DNA from: Lapillicoccus sp.
Lineage (GTDB): Bacteria > Actinomycetota > Actinomycetes > Actinomycetales > Dermatophilaceae
Direction of reading: 5' to 3'
Length of the DNA stretch: 41,719 nucleotides
Assembly: GCF_025353065.1 (NCBI RefSeq)
Contig: NZ_JANXRJ010000087.1
Span: forward strand, 1 to 41,719
Shown: in pieces, positions 1 to 8,582 of the stretch
How positions within the stretch are numbered: the stretch's first letter is position 1
Layout: each line of letters opens with the position of its first letter
Made by a program: the position numbers and the translations under genes
The notes under the pieces: generated by a model
Seen by the model: only the letters and a program-made list of their open reading frames with translations
Database searches by the model: none
What the model was told of the DNA's origin: nothing

Positions 1-1
1 C

Positions 2-772
2 TCGAGCGTTCGTCAGGCGCACCGGGTGTTCTCCCTGATGCTGACTCTGGCCGTCCGTGACGGCCGGATCATGCGGAACCCAGCCGAGGGTGTGCGGTTG
101 CCGCGAGCGCGAAAAGTCGAGAAGAGGTTCCTGACGCACGAGCAGGTGACGGAGCTTGCCGATGCCGCGGGAGAGTACCGGCTCGTCGTCCTGATCCTGG
201 CCTACTGCGGCCTGCGGTACGGCGAGCTGGCCGCGCTCCGGGTCGGCCGTGTCGACCTGTTGCGGCGCCGGCTCGAGGTCGGGGAGTCCGTGACCGAGGT
301 CGGTGGTCGCCTGGTGACCGGGACACCGAAGTCTCACCAGCAACGGTCGGTCCCTGTCCCCCGGTCCCTGGTCGACGACCTCGCCGTGCACATGGCCGGC
401 AAGGCACCCGACGAGTACGTGTTCACGAGTCCGACCGGTTCGGTGCTGCGCCTGATGAACTTCCGCCGACGGTGTTTCGACCGAGCGGCCGTCGTGGCGG
501 GACTCGAAGGACTCACACCGCACGAACTGCGCCACACGGCGGCGTCGCTCGCGGTGAGCGCCGGCGCGAACGTCAAGAGCGTCCAACGGATGCTCGGCCA
601 CGCCAGCGCTGCGATGACGTTAGACGTCTACTCAGGCCTCTTCGACGACGACCTCGACGCGGTGGCCGAGCGGCTGGACGAGGCCGCGGCTTTTGCTCGT
701 GTGCCCCGAGTGTGCCCCGAGGCGTCCGTGGCGGACCTAGCCGAGAGGCGCATAGGCCTCTCACCTGCGTAA
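2..772 (+). CDS. Tyrosine recombinase (phage-type integrase), 5' end outside the window
   Basis: Site-specific recombinase that inserts or excises a mobile element by a covalent 3'-phosphotyrosine intermediate. The frame is open from base 2, and residues before the first GTG (26) read as the end of the SAM-like core-binding domain, so the gene continues to the left. The catalytic domain is complete: first Arg in GLRYGEL, then HELRHTAA (His and second Arg), LGH, and the nucleophile in DVYSGLF. The protein ends 8 bp from the 3' end of the adjacent tRNA gene, the usual place for an integrase whose element uses that tRNA as attB. The element should therefore lie to the left. Family is secure; which element it serves cannot be seen. 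Confidence 0.93.
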   Translation, partial: SSVRQAHRVFSLMLTLAVRDGRIMRNPAEGVRLPRARKVEKRFLTHEQVTELADAAGEYRLVVLILAYCGLRYGELAALRVGRVDLLRRRLEVGESVTEVGGRLVTGTPKSHQQRSVPVPRSLVDDLAVHMAGKAPDEYVFTSPTGSVLRLMNFRRRCFDRAAVVAGLEGLTPHELRHTAASLAVSAGANVKSVQRMLGHASAAMTLDVYSGLFDDDLDAVAERLDEAAAFARVPRVCPEASVADLAERRIGLSPA

Positions 773-779
773 ACATCCG

Positions 780-853
780 TGGGGCAGGTGGGGCTTGAAC
801 CCACGACCGACGGATTATGAGTCCGCTGCTCTGACCGACTGAGCTACTGCCCC
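780..853 (-). tRNA. tRNA with CAT anticodon (elongator Met, or Ile2 if lysidine-modified)
   Basis: The reverse strand folds as a cloverleaf. The acceptor is GGGGCAG paired with CTGCCCC and discriminator A. The D arm contains AGCTCAG...GAGC, the anticodon loop is CTCATAA (anticodon CAT), and the T arm contains GGTTCAAGCC. No CCA is encoded. CAT may be elongator Met or tRNA-Ile2 read after TilS modification; I cannot decide from sequence alone. The integrase gene abuts its 3' end, so this is the likely attachment-site tRNA. Confidence 0.93.
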
Positions 854-866
854 AGCGGCGAGCACG

Positions 867-894
867 CGGCATACGGCTTGAGGGTCGTATGCCG
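867..894. repeat. Inverted pair of the GTATGCCG motif
   Basis: CGGCATACG (867-875) and CGTATGCCG (886-894) form a 9-bp perfect stem with a 10-nt loop between the tRNA and the acyltransferase. There is no T-tract. It is one of several intergenic places where the overrepresented heptamer occurs as an inverted pair. Confidence 0.75.
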
Positions 895-994
895 GGGGGC
901 ACGGCGCCGGGGTGAGCCTATCGGGCCCTGACACGCATCGCGGGCGGGCCTCGGGTGCCCAGGACGCCCGGGTCCGGCCGTCTACACTGTGCCG

Positions 995-3094
995 GTGCAC
1001 CAGCCCCTCCCGACGACCGAGGCTGCCGCCACGGGTCCCCACCGGGGGAAGGGATTCCGGCCCGACGTGCAGGGGCTGCGCGCAGTCGCCGTGGGCTTGG
1101 TCCTGCTCAGTCACGCGCACGTGCCGGGGGTCGCGGGAGGCTACGTCGGGGTCGACGTGTTCTTCGTCATCTCGGGCTTCCTCATCACCGGGCTGCTGCT
1201 CGGTGACGTGGCGCGCGGGCGGGTGCACTTCACGACCTTCTACGCCCGCCGGGCCCTGCGGATCCTGCCAGCGGCGACCCTGGTCATCGTCGCGACCGCG
1301 ATCGCGTCCATGCTCGTGCTCAACCCCCTGCGGGCGCGGGCAGTCCTGCTCGACAGCGTCTGGGCGGGCTTCATCGCCGCCAACCTGAAGTTCGGCAGCG
1401 ACGGCACCGACTACTTCGGCACCGCCGACACCTCACCCCTGCAGCACTTCTGGTCGCTCGCGGTGGAGGAGCAGTACTACCTGGTCTGGCCGGCCGTCCT
1501 CGCCCTCGCGGTGACGATCGTGCCCACCGTGTGGGCGCGCCATCGCAGCACCTATCCCGGGCTCTCGTCCGGCAGCCGACGGGTGGGGAGCCACCGACCG
1601 CAGTCGGGCGGGGACGGGGTGCCCCGGGTGCGGGTCGTCGTGCTGCTCGTCGTCCTCGGCGGTACGTCGCTCGCCTGGTCGGTGCACCAGACTCCGCTCG
1701 AGCCGACGACGGCGTACTTCTCGACCTTCGCGCGGGCGTACGAGCTCGTGCTGGGCGCACTCCTCGCCACCGTGGCGCCGTACCTCGAGCGGGTGCCCGA
1801 GCGGGTGCGGGCCGCCCTCACCTGGCTCGGCCTCGCCGGCATCGTCGTCGCCGCCCTCGCCTTCACCGACACCACGCCGATGCCGGGCACCGCCGCACTG
1901 CTCCCGACGCTCGCCACCGTCGCCGTGCTGGCCGGTGGGGTGGGCACCCCCCGCGCGGGCGCGCACCGGCTCCTCGGGTCGACCCCCTTCCGATTCGTCG
2001 GCGACATCTCCTACTCGCTCTACCTCTGGCACTGGCCGCTCCTCGTGCTGGGCGCGGCCTACGTCGGTGGTGAGCTGCGACTGCGGCAGTCCGCGCTGCT
2101 CCTGGTCGTGGCAATGGTCCTCGCGACCCTCTCCTACCACCTCGTGGAGAACCCCGTGCGGCGGCTGCCGCTCGTGCGCGGGACGGCTCGGCGCCGCCGC
2201 TCGCTGCTGCTCTGGCCGGTGGCGCTCGTGCTCGTCGTCGCGACCGCTGCCTCCGGCAACGCCAGGCTGCCGCAGCAGGCCACTGTAGGCACCGGGCAGG
2301 CCGCGACGGCAGACCCGCCCGGAGGGGCCGAGGTACGCAAGGCCGTGCTCGCGGCCCGCGCGGGCGAGCCGATCCCCGCCAACCTCTCCCCCACCATCGC
2401 CAAGATCCCGACCGAGCAGACCACCATCGGCGACTGCAGCGGCTACCACAAGGAGTCCAACACCATCTGCCAGTTCGGCGACGCGTCGTCGCACCGGACG
2501 ATGGTGCTCTTCGGCAACAGCCACGCCGTCGCCTGGGTCCCCGCCTTCCAGTCCGTGGCGAAGCAGCAGGGCTGGCAGCTCTTCCCCGTCGTCAAGGAAG
2601 CCTGCGACTTCGGGGAGTACCTCGGCAGCGACCGCAACGCCCAGTGCGGGGTCTGGTACACGTGGGCGCTCGGCCAGCTCGCGACGATCCATCCTGACCT
2701 GCTCGTCGTCAACGCCTACGACCAGGGTCCCGGCTGGGAAGCGGCGACGGAGCAGATGCTCACCGACCTGTCGAAGGTGGCTGGCCGGGTCGTCGTTCTC
2801 GCCGACGCTCCCGGGCAGGCGAAGAAGCCGGTCGACTGCCTGCAGCAGGATGGCGCGACGCTCGCCACCTGCACCTCCGCGGAGAGTGACGCGATCGTCA
2901 CCAGCCGCGCTGCCCAGAAGGCGATGGCCGCCAGGCACGGTGTCGCGTTCGTCGACGTCTCACCGTGGTTCTGCTGGGACCGCTCCTGCCCATCGGTCGT
3001 CGGCAACCGCGTGGTCCTGGTCGACATCGGCCACATGACCCGCACCTACTCCCTGCACCTCGCCCCGCTGCTCGTGCCAGCGCTGCGGCTCTAG
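995..3094 (+). CDS. Membrane acyltransferase with C-terminal SGNH domain (OafA/YrhL type)
   Basis: Integral membrane O-acyltransferase of the acyltransferase-3 family fused to an extracytoplasmic SGNH hydrolase-like domain. Such proteins typically O-acetylate cell-surface polysaccharides or lipids; the substrate here is unknown. The N-terminus has the family signature FRPDVQGLRAVAV followed by LLSHAH, then VGVDVFFVISGFLI, about ten hydrophobic segments, and FWSLAVEEQYYLVWP. The C-terminal third has FGNSHAVAW as block I (Asn where Asp is usual) and DIGHMTRTYS as the last block with the catalytic His. A TACACT box at 983-988 lies 6 nt before GTG 995, so a leaderless start at 995 is likely; GTG 989 is in frame. 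It is monocistronic and convergent with the next gene. Confidence 0.9.
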   Translation: MHQPLPTTEAAATGPHRGKGFRPDVQGLRAVAVGLVLLSHAHVPGVAGGYVGVDVFFVISGFLITGLLLGDVARGRVHFTTFYARRALRILPAATLVIVATAIASMLVLNPLRARAVLLDSVWAGFIAANLKFGSDGTDYFGTADTSPLQHFWSLAVEEQYYLVWPAVLALAVTIVPTVWARHRSTYPGLSSGSRRVGSHRPQSGGDGVPRVRVVVLLVVLGGTSLAWSVHQTPLEPTTAYFSTFARAYELVLGALLATVAPYLERVPERVRAALTWLGLAGIVVAALAFTDTTPMPGTAALLPTLATVAVLAGGVGTPRAGAHRLLGSTPFRFVGDISYSLYLWHWPLLVLGAAYVGGELRLRQSALLLVVAMVLATLSYHLVENPVRRLPLVRGTARRRRSLLLWPVALVLVVATAASGNARLPQQATVGTGQAATADPPGGAEVRKAVLAARAGEPIPANLSPTIAKIPTEQTTIGDCSGYHKESNTICQFGDASSHRTMVLFGNSHAVAWVPAFQSVAKQQGWQLFPVVKEACDFGEYLGSDRNAQCGVWYTWALGQLATIHPDLLVVNAYDQGPGWEAATEQMLTDLSKVAGRVVVLADAPGQAKKPVDCLQQDGATLATCTSAESDAIVTSRAAQKAMAARHGVAFVDVSPWFCWDRSCPSVVGNRVVLVDIGHMTRTYSLHLAPLLVPALRL

Positions 3095-3141
3095 CCGCTG
3101 CCCGCGGCCCCAGCGAACCGGGTCAGGCGAAGCTGCGGTCG

Positions 3142-5040
3142 TCATGACGGGCTCTCGTTCTCCTCGTCCCGGATCACGTGCAGGACGGCATTGATGAGGG
3201 CGAGGTGGGTGAAGGCCTGCGGGAAGTTGCCCAGGTGCTGGCCGGTGTTGGCGTCGATCTCCTCCGCGTAGAGCTCGAGCGGGCCGGCGAAGGCGAGCAG
3301 CTTGGCGCAGAGCTCGTGCGCCCGCTTCGTCTCCCCGATCTCGGAGAGCGCGGAGACCAGCCAGAACGAACAGATCGTGAAGGTGCCCTCGTCCCCGGTG
3401 AACCCGTCGTCGGTCTCCTCGACCCTGTAGCGCAGCACGAGCCCGTTGTCGGTGAGCTCGTCGGCGATGGCCAGCACCGTGGCCCGGACCCGCTCGTCGT
3501 CCGGCGGGAGGAAGCGCAGGAGCGGGGCGAGCAGCAGCGACGCGTCGAGGGCGGTACTGCCGTAGTACTGGGTGAAGACCCCCCGCGAGTCGACGCCGTG
3601 CGTGAGGATGTCCTGCTTGATCTCCTCGGCGGCCTGCTCCCAGATCGCTGCCTCGGCCGACTGCCCGATCATCGAGGCGAGCTTGGCACCGCGGTCGACG
3701 GCGACCCAGCACATGATCTTCGACGACGTGAAGTGCTTCAGCTCGCCGCGCACCTCCCAGATGCCGGCGTCCGGGTCGCGCCAGTTCTTCAGGGCGGCGT
3801 TCACCTGGTTGCCGAGGATGGGCCAGATCCGGCTGTCGAGGTGGTCGGCCGCGCGCGAGTGGAGGTAGACGGAGTCCAGGAGCGCGCCCCAGACGTCGTG
3901 CTGCTGCTGGGTGCTCGCGGCGTTGCCGATGCGGACGGGGCGCGAGTTGGCATACCCGGGCAGGTGGTCGAGCTCGGACTCCACGAGGTCCCGCTCGCCG
4001 CCGACGCCGTACATGATCTGGAGGTCCTCGTCGCGTTCGGCGAGGTCGGCGATGAAGGAGAAGAAGTCGACCGCCTCCCAGTCGAAGCCGAGGGAGTACA
4101 TCGCCCAGAGCGCGAAGGTGGCGTCACGGATCCACGAGTAGCGGTAGTCGTAGTTGCGCCCCCCACCGAGCGTCTCGGGCAGTGACGTCGTCGCGGCTGC
4201 GGCGATCGCGCCGGTCGGGGCATAGGTGAGCCCCTTGAGCGTGAGGGCGCTGCGCTGCAGGTGGCTGCGCCACGGGTGATCGGGGAACTGCCCGCGGGCC
4301 AGCCAGTGCTGCCAGTGGTGGGCCGTCCACACCTGGCGTGCGTAGGCATCGGCGTAGTCCAGCGGCGGCTCCTTGCTCCCCCACGAGAGCGCGACGTAGC
4401 GCACGTCACCCTCCTTGAGCATGGTCCGGGCCGTGGCCTGACCCCCCTCGAAGCCCAGCCGCAGGTCCGTCGTCAGGGTCAGGGTCGGGAGTCCCTCGAT
4501 CGCGGCCACCGTCCGCGCCTGGTGGTACATCTTGTCGGTGTACTCCCAGCGCACCTTCTCCCGGCCGTAGTCGAGCACCGGCTCGCACTCCATAACGATC
4601 TGCACGTCGCCCGAGACGCACCGCAGCGTGCGGAGCAGGATGTGCTCGGCGTCGTAGTCGGTCGGGGTGCGCCGGTGCGTGTGCGACATCTCGTCCTCGT
4701 GGCGCCACGGCCCGATGAGCAGGGCGTCCCGCACGATGACCCAACCGCTGCCCGAGCCCCAGCTCGTCTCGAGGATCATCGTGCCCGGCAGGTAGCGCCG
4801 GGCGGCCGGCACCATCGTGTCGGCCGGAGCGATCCGGAAGTGGCCTGCGTGACCGCCGAGGATGGCCCCGAAGACGCTCGGCGAGTCCATCCGGGGCAGG
4901 CACATCCAGTCGATGGACCCGCCGGGGGCGAGCAGCGCGGTCGCCTCGCCGTCGGAGAGGAACCCGTAGTCGCCGATGGGGACCGTCCGCGAGCTGCCGA
5001 GGGTGATGCCGTCGTGCGCAGGGCGCGTGGATCCACTCAT
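3142..5040 (-). CDS. GH15 family glycoside hydrolase (trehalase/glucoamylase-like)
   Basis: Cytoplasmic inverting glycosidase of family GH15, 632 residues, with no signal peptide. The family includes mycobacterial trehalase and glucoamylases. Seen in order: an N-terminal domain starting GDYGFLSDGEATALLAP and IDWMCLPRMDSPSVF; the (alpha/alpha)6 barrel signature GGGRNYDYRYSWIRDA; DPDAGIWEVRG carrying the probable general-acid Glu; and DEGTFTICSFW carrying the probable general-base Glu. Length fits the actinobacterial trehalase-like branch, but substrate (trehalose or maltooligosaccharide) cannot be fixed. The start at 5040 is preceded by GGAGGGG (5053-5059). It runs convergent with the acyltransferase across a 47-bp gap. 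Confidence 0.92.
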   Translation of the reverse strand: MSGSTRPAHDGITLGSSRTVPIGDYGFLSDGEATALLAPGGSIDWMCLPRMDSPSVFGAILGGHAGHFRIAPADTMVPAARRYLPGTMILETSWGSGSGWVIVRDALLIGPWRHEDEMSHTHRRTPTDYDAEHILLRTLRCVSGDVQIVMECEPVLDYGREKVRWEYTDKMYHQARTVAAIEGLPTLTLTTDLRLGFEGGQATARTMLKEGDVRYVALSWGSKEPPLDYADAYARQVWTAHHWQHWLARGQFPDHPWRSHLQRSALTLKGLTYAPTGAIAAAATTSLPETLGGGRNYDYRYSWIRDATFALWAMYSLGFDWEAVDFFSFIADLAERDEDLQIMYGVGGERDLVESELDHLPGYANSRPVRIGNAASTQQQHDVWGALLDSVYLHSRAADHLDSRIWPILGNQVNAALKNWRDPDAGIWEVRGELKHFTSSKIMCWVAVDRGAKLASMIGQSAEAAIWEQAAEEIKQDILTHGVDSRGVFTQYYGSTALDASLLLAPLLRFLPPDDERVRATVLAIADELTDNGLVLRYRVEETDDGFTGDEGTFTICSFWLVSALSEIGETKRAHELCAKLLAFAGPLELYAEEIDANTGQHLGNFPQAFTHLALINAVLHVIRDEENESPS

Positions 5041-5262
5041 GCGTCGATGATCCCCTCCGGCTGGGGCACCCGCCACAGGGCGTCCACGGACGGTGAAGGA
5101 TCGGTCAACGGAAGGTATAGAGAAGGTGAAAGAGACGGAGATCACCAGCGATGTCCGATTCAACCGATTCGGCATCATCCGTTTGGCCGCACCACGAAAT
5201 CGTTCGCCCCACTTCACCCAGAACAACCGATCCGTCGGGCGGAGGGGTCCGAAACTAGTTAC

Positions 5263-5796
5263 ATGATCAACTTCCCGAAGTCCCGAATCGCTTCCGTCCT
5301 CCTCGCCTCCACGGCCCTCGCCGCGACCGCCACCGCCCTGACCGTGGCCCCTGCCGCGGCCGCCGCGTCGCCGAAGGCCAGCTCTGCCTACAGCGCGTCC
5401 ACCGCGTCCTCCGTGCGCGTCGTCTCCCCCACCTCGTATGCCGCCCGCCTCGTCACCCTCACCAACCAGGCCCGCGCCAAGGCTGGGCTCCCCGCCCTCA
5501 GCACCTCCTCGTGCCTGCCTCCCGTCGCCACCCGCTGGGCCGGCTCGATGGCCAAGAGCCAGCAGATGACCCACCAGAGCCTCGACAACCTCGCGGCGGC
5601 CTGCCCCGGATGGCGCACCGTGGGCGAGAACATCGCCAAGGGCAACGTCTCCGCCGACGTGCTCTTCACCGCCTGGATGAACTCGCCGGAGCACAAGGCC
5701 AACATCCTGCGCTCCAAGTTCAACCAGCAGTCCGTCGCCGTCGTCCGTGACTCCAAGGGCTTCTACTGGGTCTCCGTCGAGTTCGCCCTGCGCTGA
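5263..5796 (+). CDS. Secreted CAP-domain (SCP/PR-1 like) protein
   Basis: Exported protein of 177 residues with a CAP (cysteine-rich secretory/PR-1) fold. The N-terminus has a basic stretch (FPKSR), a hydrophobic Ala/Leu core and APAAAAA, a typical Sec signal peptide cut near residue 30. The CAP domain covers about residues 60-177 and shows LTNQARAKAGL, MTHQS (first His), VGENIA, and WMNSPEHKANIL (second His), ending WVSVEFA. Bacterial members are secreted or wall-associated and their chemistry is mostly unknown. The 222-bp upstream region holds a possible TATAGA -10 near 5114 and GGAGGGG 15 nt before the ATG, a rather long spacing. A hairpin with T-run follows the stop. Confidence 0.9.
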   Translation: MINFPKSRIASVLLASTALAATATALTVAPAAAAASPKASSAYSASTASSVRVVSPTSYAARLVTLTNQARAKAGLPALSTSSCLPPVATRWAGSMAKSQQMTHQSLDNLAAACPGWRTVGENIAKGNVSADVLFTAWMNSPEHKANILRSKFNQQSVAVVRDSKGFYWVSVEFALR

Positions 5797-5798
5797 CT

Positions 5799-5827
5799 CC
5801 GACCTGACTGCCTGCCGGGTCGGTTTT
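5799..5827 (+). terminator. Probable intrinsic terminator after the CAP-protein gene
   Basis: CCGACC (5799-5804) pairs with GGTCGG (5818-5823) and is followed by TTTT (5824-5827). It lies just after the CAP stop codon. The T-run touches the iron box that begins at 5826. Confidence 0.5.
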
Positions 5828-5844
5828 AGGTTAGGCTTACCTAA
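5826..5844 (+). promoter_or_regulatory. DtxR/IdeR-type iron box
   Basis: TTAGGTTAGGCTTACCTAA is an almost perfect match to the actinobacterial DtxR/IdeR consensus (one base from TTAGGTTAGGCTAACCTAA). It lies 19 bp before the ATG of the DUF2470 gene. The expected behaviour is repression when Fe(II) is sufficient. Confidence 0.9.
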
Positions 5845-5863
5845 CTACCGACGAAGGGGAGTC

Positions 5864-6577
5864 ATGGACACGTCCTCCCGGACAGGCAGCGTGCCTCGCA
5901 GCCTCGCCGAGCTGGCCCGCACGACCCTCTCCAGCGCGAGCTCCGCCTCGCTCTTCGTGACGGGCATCGCCCAGGCCCCCGCCGGGCAGGACGTCATCGA
6001 CCTGCTCGAGCAGGACGGGACGCCGACCTTCCCGTGCCTCCCGGACTCCGCGCTCGCCGGCGCCGTGGGGTCCCCGGCCCGGCTCACCGTCGAGGACGCC
6101 CGCGCCCACCCGGCCACCGTGTCGGTCGTCCTCACCGGCCGGCTCGTGCTGGCCGGCGGCGGCCGCGCTCACGCCGACGGACACCTCCTCGTCGCACTGG
6201 CGGTCACCAGGGTCGTCGTGGAGTACGACGACCTTTCGTCGCCCACCGTGGTGCAGCGCGAGCTCCCCGTGGACGCCTACCTCGACTTCGAGCCGGACCC
6301 GCTGGTGACGAGCGCGAGATCGCTGATGGCCCACCTCACGCACTGCCACCAGGCGGACCTGCGGGCGTATGCCGCGACCGTGGCCGACTGCTCCGTCGAT
6401 GACGTCGCCGGCGCCTGCCTCAGCGAGCTGGACCCGTGGGGGGTCCAGCTCGCCTGGGTCGACGTCGACGGTGGTGGCCGGGTGGAGCTCCTCTTTGCGC
6501 GGCGGGCAACCACCCCCGACATGCTCATCGCGCTGCTGCGCCAGCGGCTCGAGGAGACTCGCCCGGCGGCATACTGA
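5864..6577 (+). CDS. DUF2470 / HugZ-like split-barrel protein, probably in heme-iron use
   Basis: Predicted 237-residue cytoplasmic protein. The C-terminal part (about residues 145-225: SARSLMAHLTHCHQADLRAYAA, then DPWGVQLAWVDVDGGGRVELLFA) resembles the DUF2470 domain, which in HugZ-type heme oxygenases and relatives follows a split beta-barrel. The N-terminal part (SASSASLFVTGIAQ...) is compatible with a degenerate split barrel. The start at 5864 has AAGGGGA upstream. An iron box immediately before it suggests induction under iron limitation, so heme breakdown or iron mobilisation is a reasonable inference; enzymatic activity is not shown. No transporter is adjacent, so it appears to be a single-gene iron-regulated unit. 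Confidence 0.75.
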   Translation: MDTSSRTGSVPRSLAELARTTLSSASSASLFVTGIAQAPAGQDVIDLLEQDGTPTFPCLPDSALAGAVGSPARLTVEDARAHPATVSVVLTGRLVLAGGGRAHADGHLLVALAVTRVVVEYDDLSSPTVVQRELPVDAYLDFEPDPLVTSARSLMAHLTHCHQADLRAYAATVADCSVDDVAGACLSELDPWGVQLAWVDVDGGGRVELLFARRATTPDMLIALLRQRLEETRPAAY

Positions 6578-6721
6578 GGTCCTCGGGGTCGTGAGGTCCT
6601 CGGCCGCCGGGGCCCGTGCGCCGGAGCAGCTGCGGCGTCGTCCGGCGGTCGCCGTAGCGCGACTTGCTCACAATTCGATGACCGTTGGCTGACAGTTGCC
6701 CGAGAACGTGGTCCCGGCAGG

Positions 6722-6727
6722 TAGGTT
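6722..6727 (+). promoter_or_regulatory. Candidate -10 box for leaderless gluA transcript
   Basis: TAGGTT fits the TANNNT pattern and ends 6 nt before ATG 6734, with no Shine-Dalgarno in between. This is the arrangement of leaderless actinobacterial genes. The rest of the 156-bp gap (6578-6733) shows no other clear signal. Confidence 0.45.
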
Positions 6728-6733
6728 GCCGGA

Positions 6734-7549
6734 ATGAGCGACGCCCCGTGGGACCACAGCCCGGCTCCGGCGACCCCGCCGTCCCCCGCGCCCTCCCACT
6801 CCGTCGTGACCCGCGCACCGATGGTCGAGATCGTCGGGGTCGACAAGTACTACGGCGACCTGCACGTCCTCCAGGACATCGACCTCACCGTCGGCAAGGG
6901 TGAGGTCGTGGTCGTCCTCGGCCCGTCCGGCTCCGGCAAGTCGACGCTCTGCCGCACGATCAACCGGCTCGAGACCTTCGAGTCCGGGTCGATCAGGATC
7001 GACGGCCAGGAGCTGCCCGAGGAGGGCAAGGCCCTGGCCCAGCTGCGGGCCGACGTGGGGATGGTCTTCCAGAGCTTCAACCTCTTCGCGCACAAGACGA
7101 TCCTCGAGAACGTCACGCTCGGCCCGATCCGGGTCCGGAAACGGAGCAAGGCCGAGGCGGACAAGCGCGCCACGGAGCTCCTCGAGCGGGTCGGTGTCGC
7201 CCATCAGTCGGAGAAATATCCCGCCCAGCTCTCCGGTGGTCAGCAGCAGCGCGTCGCGATCGCCCGCTCCCTCGCGATGGACCCCAAGGTGATGCTCTTC
7301 GACGAGCCCACCTCGGCACTCGACCCCGAGATGATCAACGAGGTCCTCGACGTCATGGTCGAGCTGGCCAGGTCCGGGATGACGATGATCGTCGTGACCC
7401 ACGAGATGGGGTTCGCGCGCCGGGCGGCCGACCGGGTCGTCTTCATGTCCGACGGTCAGATCGTCGAGGCCGCCGAGCCCGAGGTCTTCTTCACCCACCC
7501 CCGGTCCGAGCGCGCCAAGGACTTCCTCGGCAAGATCCTCTCGCATTGA
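6734..7549 (+). CDS. gluA: Glutamate/amino-acid ABC importer, ATP-binding subunit
   Basis: Cytoplasmic ATPase of a polar amino-acid importer. A Pro-rich extension of about 30 residues precedes the conserved start [17 protein letters not shown], so an in-frame ATG near 6821 is an alternative start. Seen: Walker [11 protein letters not shown]-loop MVFQSFNLF, signature LSGGQQQR, Walker B and D-loop [13 protein letters not shown], switch His in VVTHEM. It is first of four genes in the order ATPase, binding protein, permease, permease, matching GluABCD of Corynebacterium, which takes up glutamate. The glutamate assignment rests on this gene order and general similarity; another polar amino acid is possible. 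Confidence 0.92.
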   Translation: MSDAPWDHSPAPATPPSPAPSHSVVTRAPMVEIVGVDKYYGDLHVLQDIDLTVGKGEVVVVLGPSGSGKSTLCRTINRLETFESGSIRIDGQELPEEGKALAQLRADVGMVFQSFNLFAHKTILENVTLGPIRVRKRSKAEADKRATELLERVGVAHQSEKYPAQLSGGQQQRVAIARSLAMDPKVMLFDEPTSALDPEMINEVLDVMVELARSGMTMIVVTHEMGFARRAADRVVFMSDGQIVEAAEPEVFFTHPRSERAKDFLGKILSH

Positions 7550-7643
7550 GGGATGCCGATCCGACTGTCCTGCAAGCACATTCACCCCCGATGTTCGCCG
7601 ATCGGTGCCGGACGGGGCCGCTCGCACAACCAGGAGGAACCAG

Positions 7644-8483
7644 ATGAAGTTCGGACGCATCAGCGCCATCGCCGTGGCGGCCCTGACGGCCACCAGCCTC
7701 GCGGCCTGCGGTAGCGGCAGCCCCGGCACCGGGTCGACAGGAGGGGCCGCCGGCGGTGCCGGACAGACCGTGAAGGTCGGCATCAAGTTCGACCAGCCGG
7801 GTCTCGGACTGAAGAGCGGGTCCACCTACGAGGGCTTCGACGTCGACGTCGCCAACTACGTCGCCAAGGAGCTCAACTACACGCCGCAGTTCGTCGAGGC
7901 CATCTCCTCGCAGCGCGAGACGCTGATCTCGACGGGCCAGGTGAAATACATCGTCGGCACCTACTCGATCACCGACACGCGCAAGGCGAAGGTCTCCTTC
8001 GCCGGCCCGTACTTCGTCGCCGGCCAGGACCTGCTCGTGAAGTCCGACGAGACGGCGATCACCGGCCCCGACACGCTGACCGGCAAGAAGCTCTGCTCGG
8101 TCAAGGGCTCGACCTCGGCGTCCAACCTGCAGAAGAAGTACCCCGGCGTCCAGCTCCAGGAATACAACACCTACACGCTGTGCGTCGACGCCCTCAAGGC
8201 CGGAAACGTCGACGCGTTGACGACCGACAACACCATCCTCGCCGGGTATGCCGCTCAGGCCGCCAACAAGGGCCAGCTCAAGGTCGTCGGCACGACGTTC
8301 TCGACCGAGAACTACGGCGTCGGCCTGAAGAAGGGCGACACCGCCTTCTGCACGCAGGTCACCACGGCACTGGCCACGTTCATCAGCTCCGGCGAGTGGC
8401 AGAAGTCGGTCGACAAGTGGCTGGGCCCGGCCGGCTTCAAGCCGGGCGCGGGCAACCCGCCCACCGCGGCTGCCTGCTCCTGA
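7644..8483 (+). CDS. gluB: Glutamate-type ABC importer, lipoprotein binding subunit
   Basis: Extracellular, lipid-anchored substrate-binding protein of 279 residues. The signal peptide ends in the lipobox SLAAC with Cys22 as anchor, followed by a Gly/Ser/Thr linker. The mature domain starts TVKVGIKFDQPGLGL and has the SBP_bac_3 pattern YEGFDVDVANYVAKEL, SSQRETLISTGQVKYIVGTYSIT and NYGVGLKKGD. The start at 7644 has AGGAGG at 7632-7637. It is separated from gluA by 94 bp and from gluC by a hairpin, an arrangement commonly associated with higher expression of the binding protein. Confidence 0.93.
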   Translation: MKFGRISAIAVAALTATSLAACGSGSPGTGSTGGAAGGAGQTVKVGIKFDQPGLGLKSGSTYEGFDVDVANYVAKELNYTPQFVEAISSQRETLISTGQVKYIVGTYSITDTRKAKVSFAGPYFVAGQDLLVKSDETAITGPDTLTGKKLCSVKGSTSASNLQKKYPGVQLQEYNTYTLCVDALKAGNVDALTTDNTILAGYAAQAANKGQLKVVGTTFSTENYGVGLKKGDTAFCTQVTTALATFISSGEWQKSVDKWLGPAGFKPGAGNPPTAAACS

Positions 8484-8496
8484 CTCAACGGCCGGC

Positions 8497-8532
8497 GGTG
8501 TGCCGGGTGCTCGGCCGAGCACCCGGCATACC
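8497..8532 (+). repeat. 36-nt inverted repeat between gluB and gluC
   Basis: Two 18-nt arms, GGTGTGCCGGGTGCTCGG and CCGAGCACCCGGCATACC, would pair completely as RNA with a single G-U pair. There is no T-run, so an mRNA-stabilising or processing hairpin that leaves gluB in excess over the permeases is more likely than full termination. The right arm contains the GGCATAC motif. Confidence 0.8.
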
Positions 8533-8582
8533 CCGCACTGGGCTGACCTGTCCCACCACCACCCCTTGCGGAAAGGCACTCC

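Noticed and set aside
5041..5262. c-di-AMP (ydaO-type) riboswitch before the secreted CAP protein
   Set aside because: Such riboswitches precede many actinobacterial wall enzymes, but I cannot see their conserved core in this leader.
5041..5694. Longer GH15 protein
   Set aside because: The open frame extends across the divergent CAP-protein gene; the conserved N-terminus and a good ribosome site place the start at 5040.
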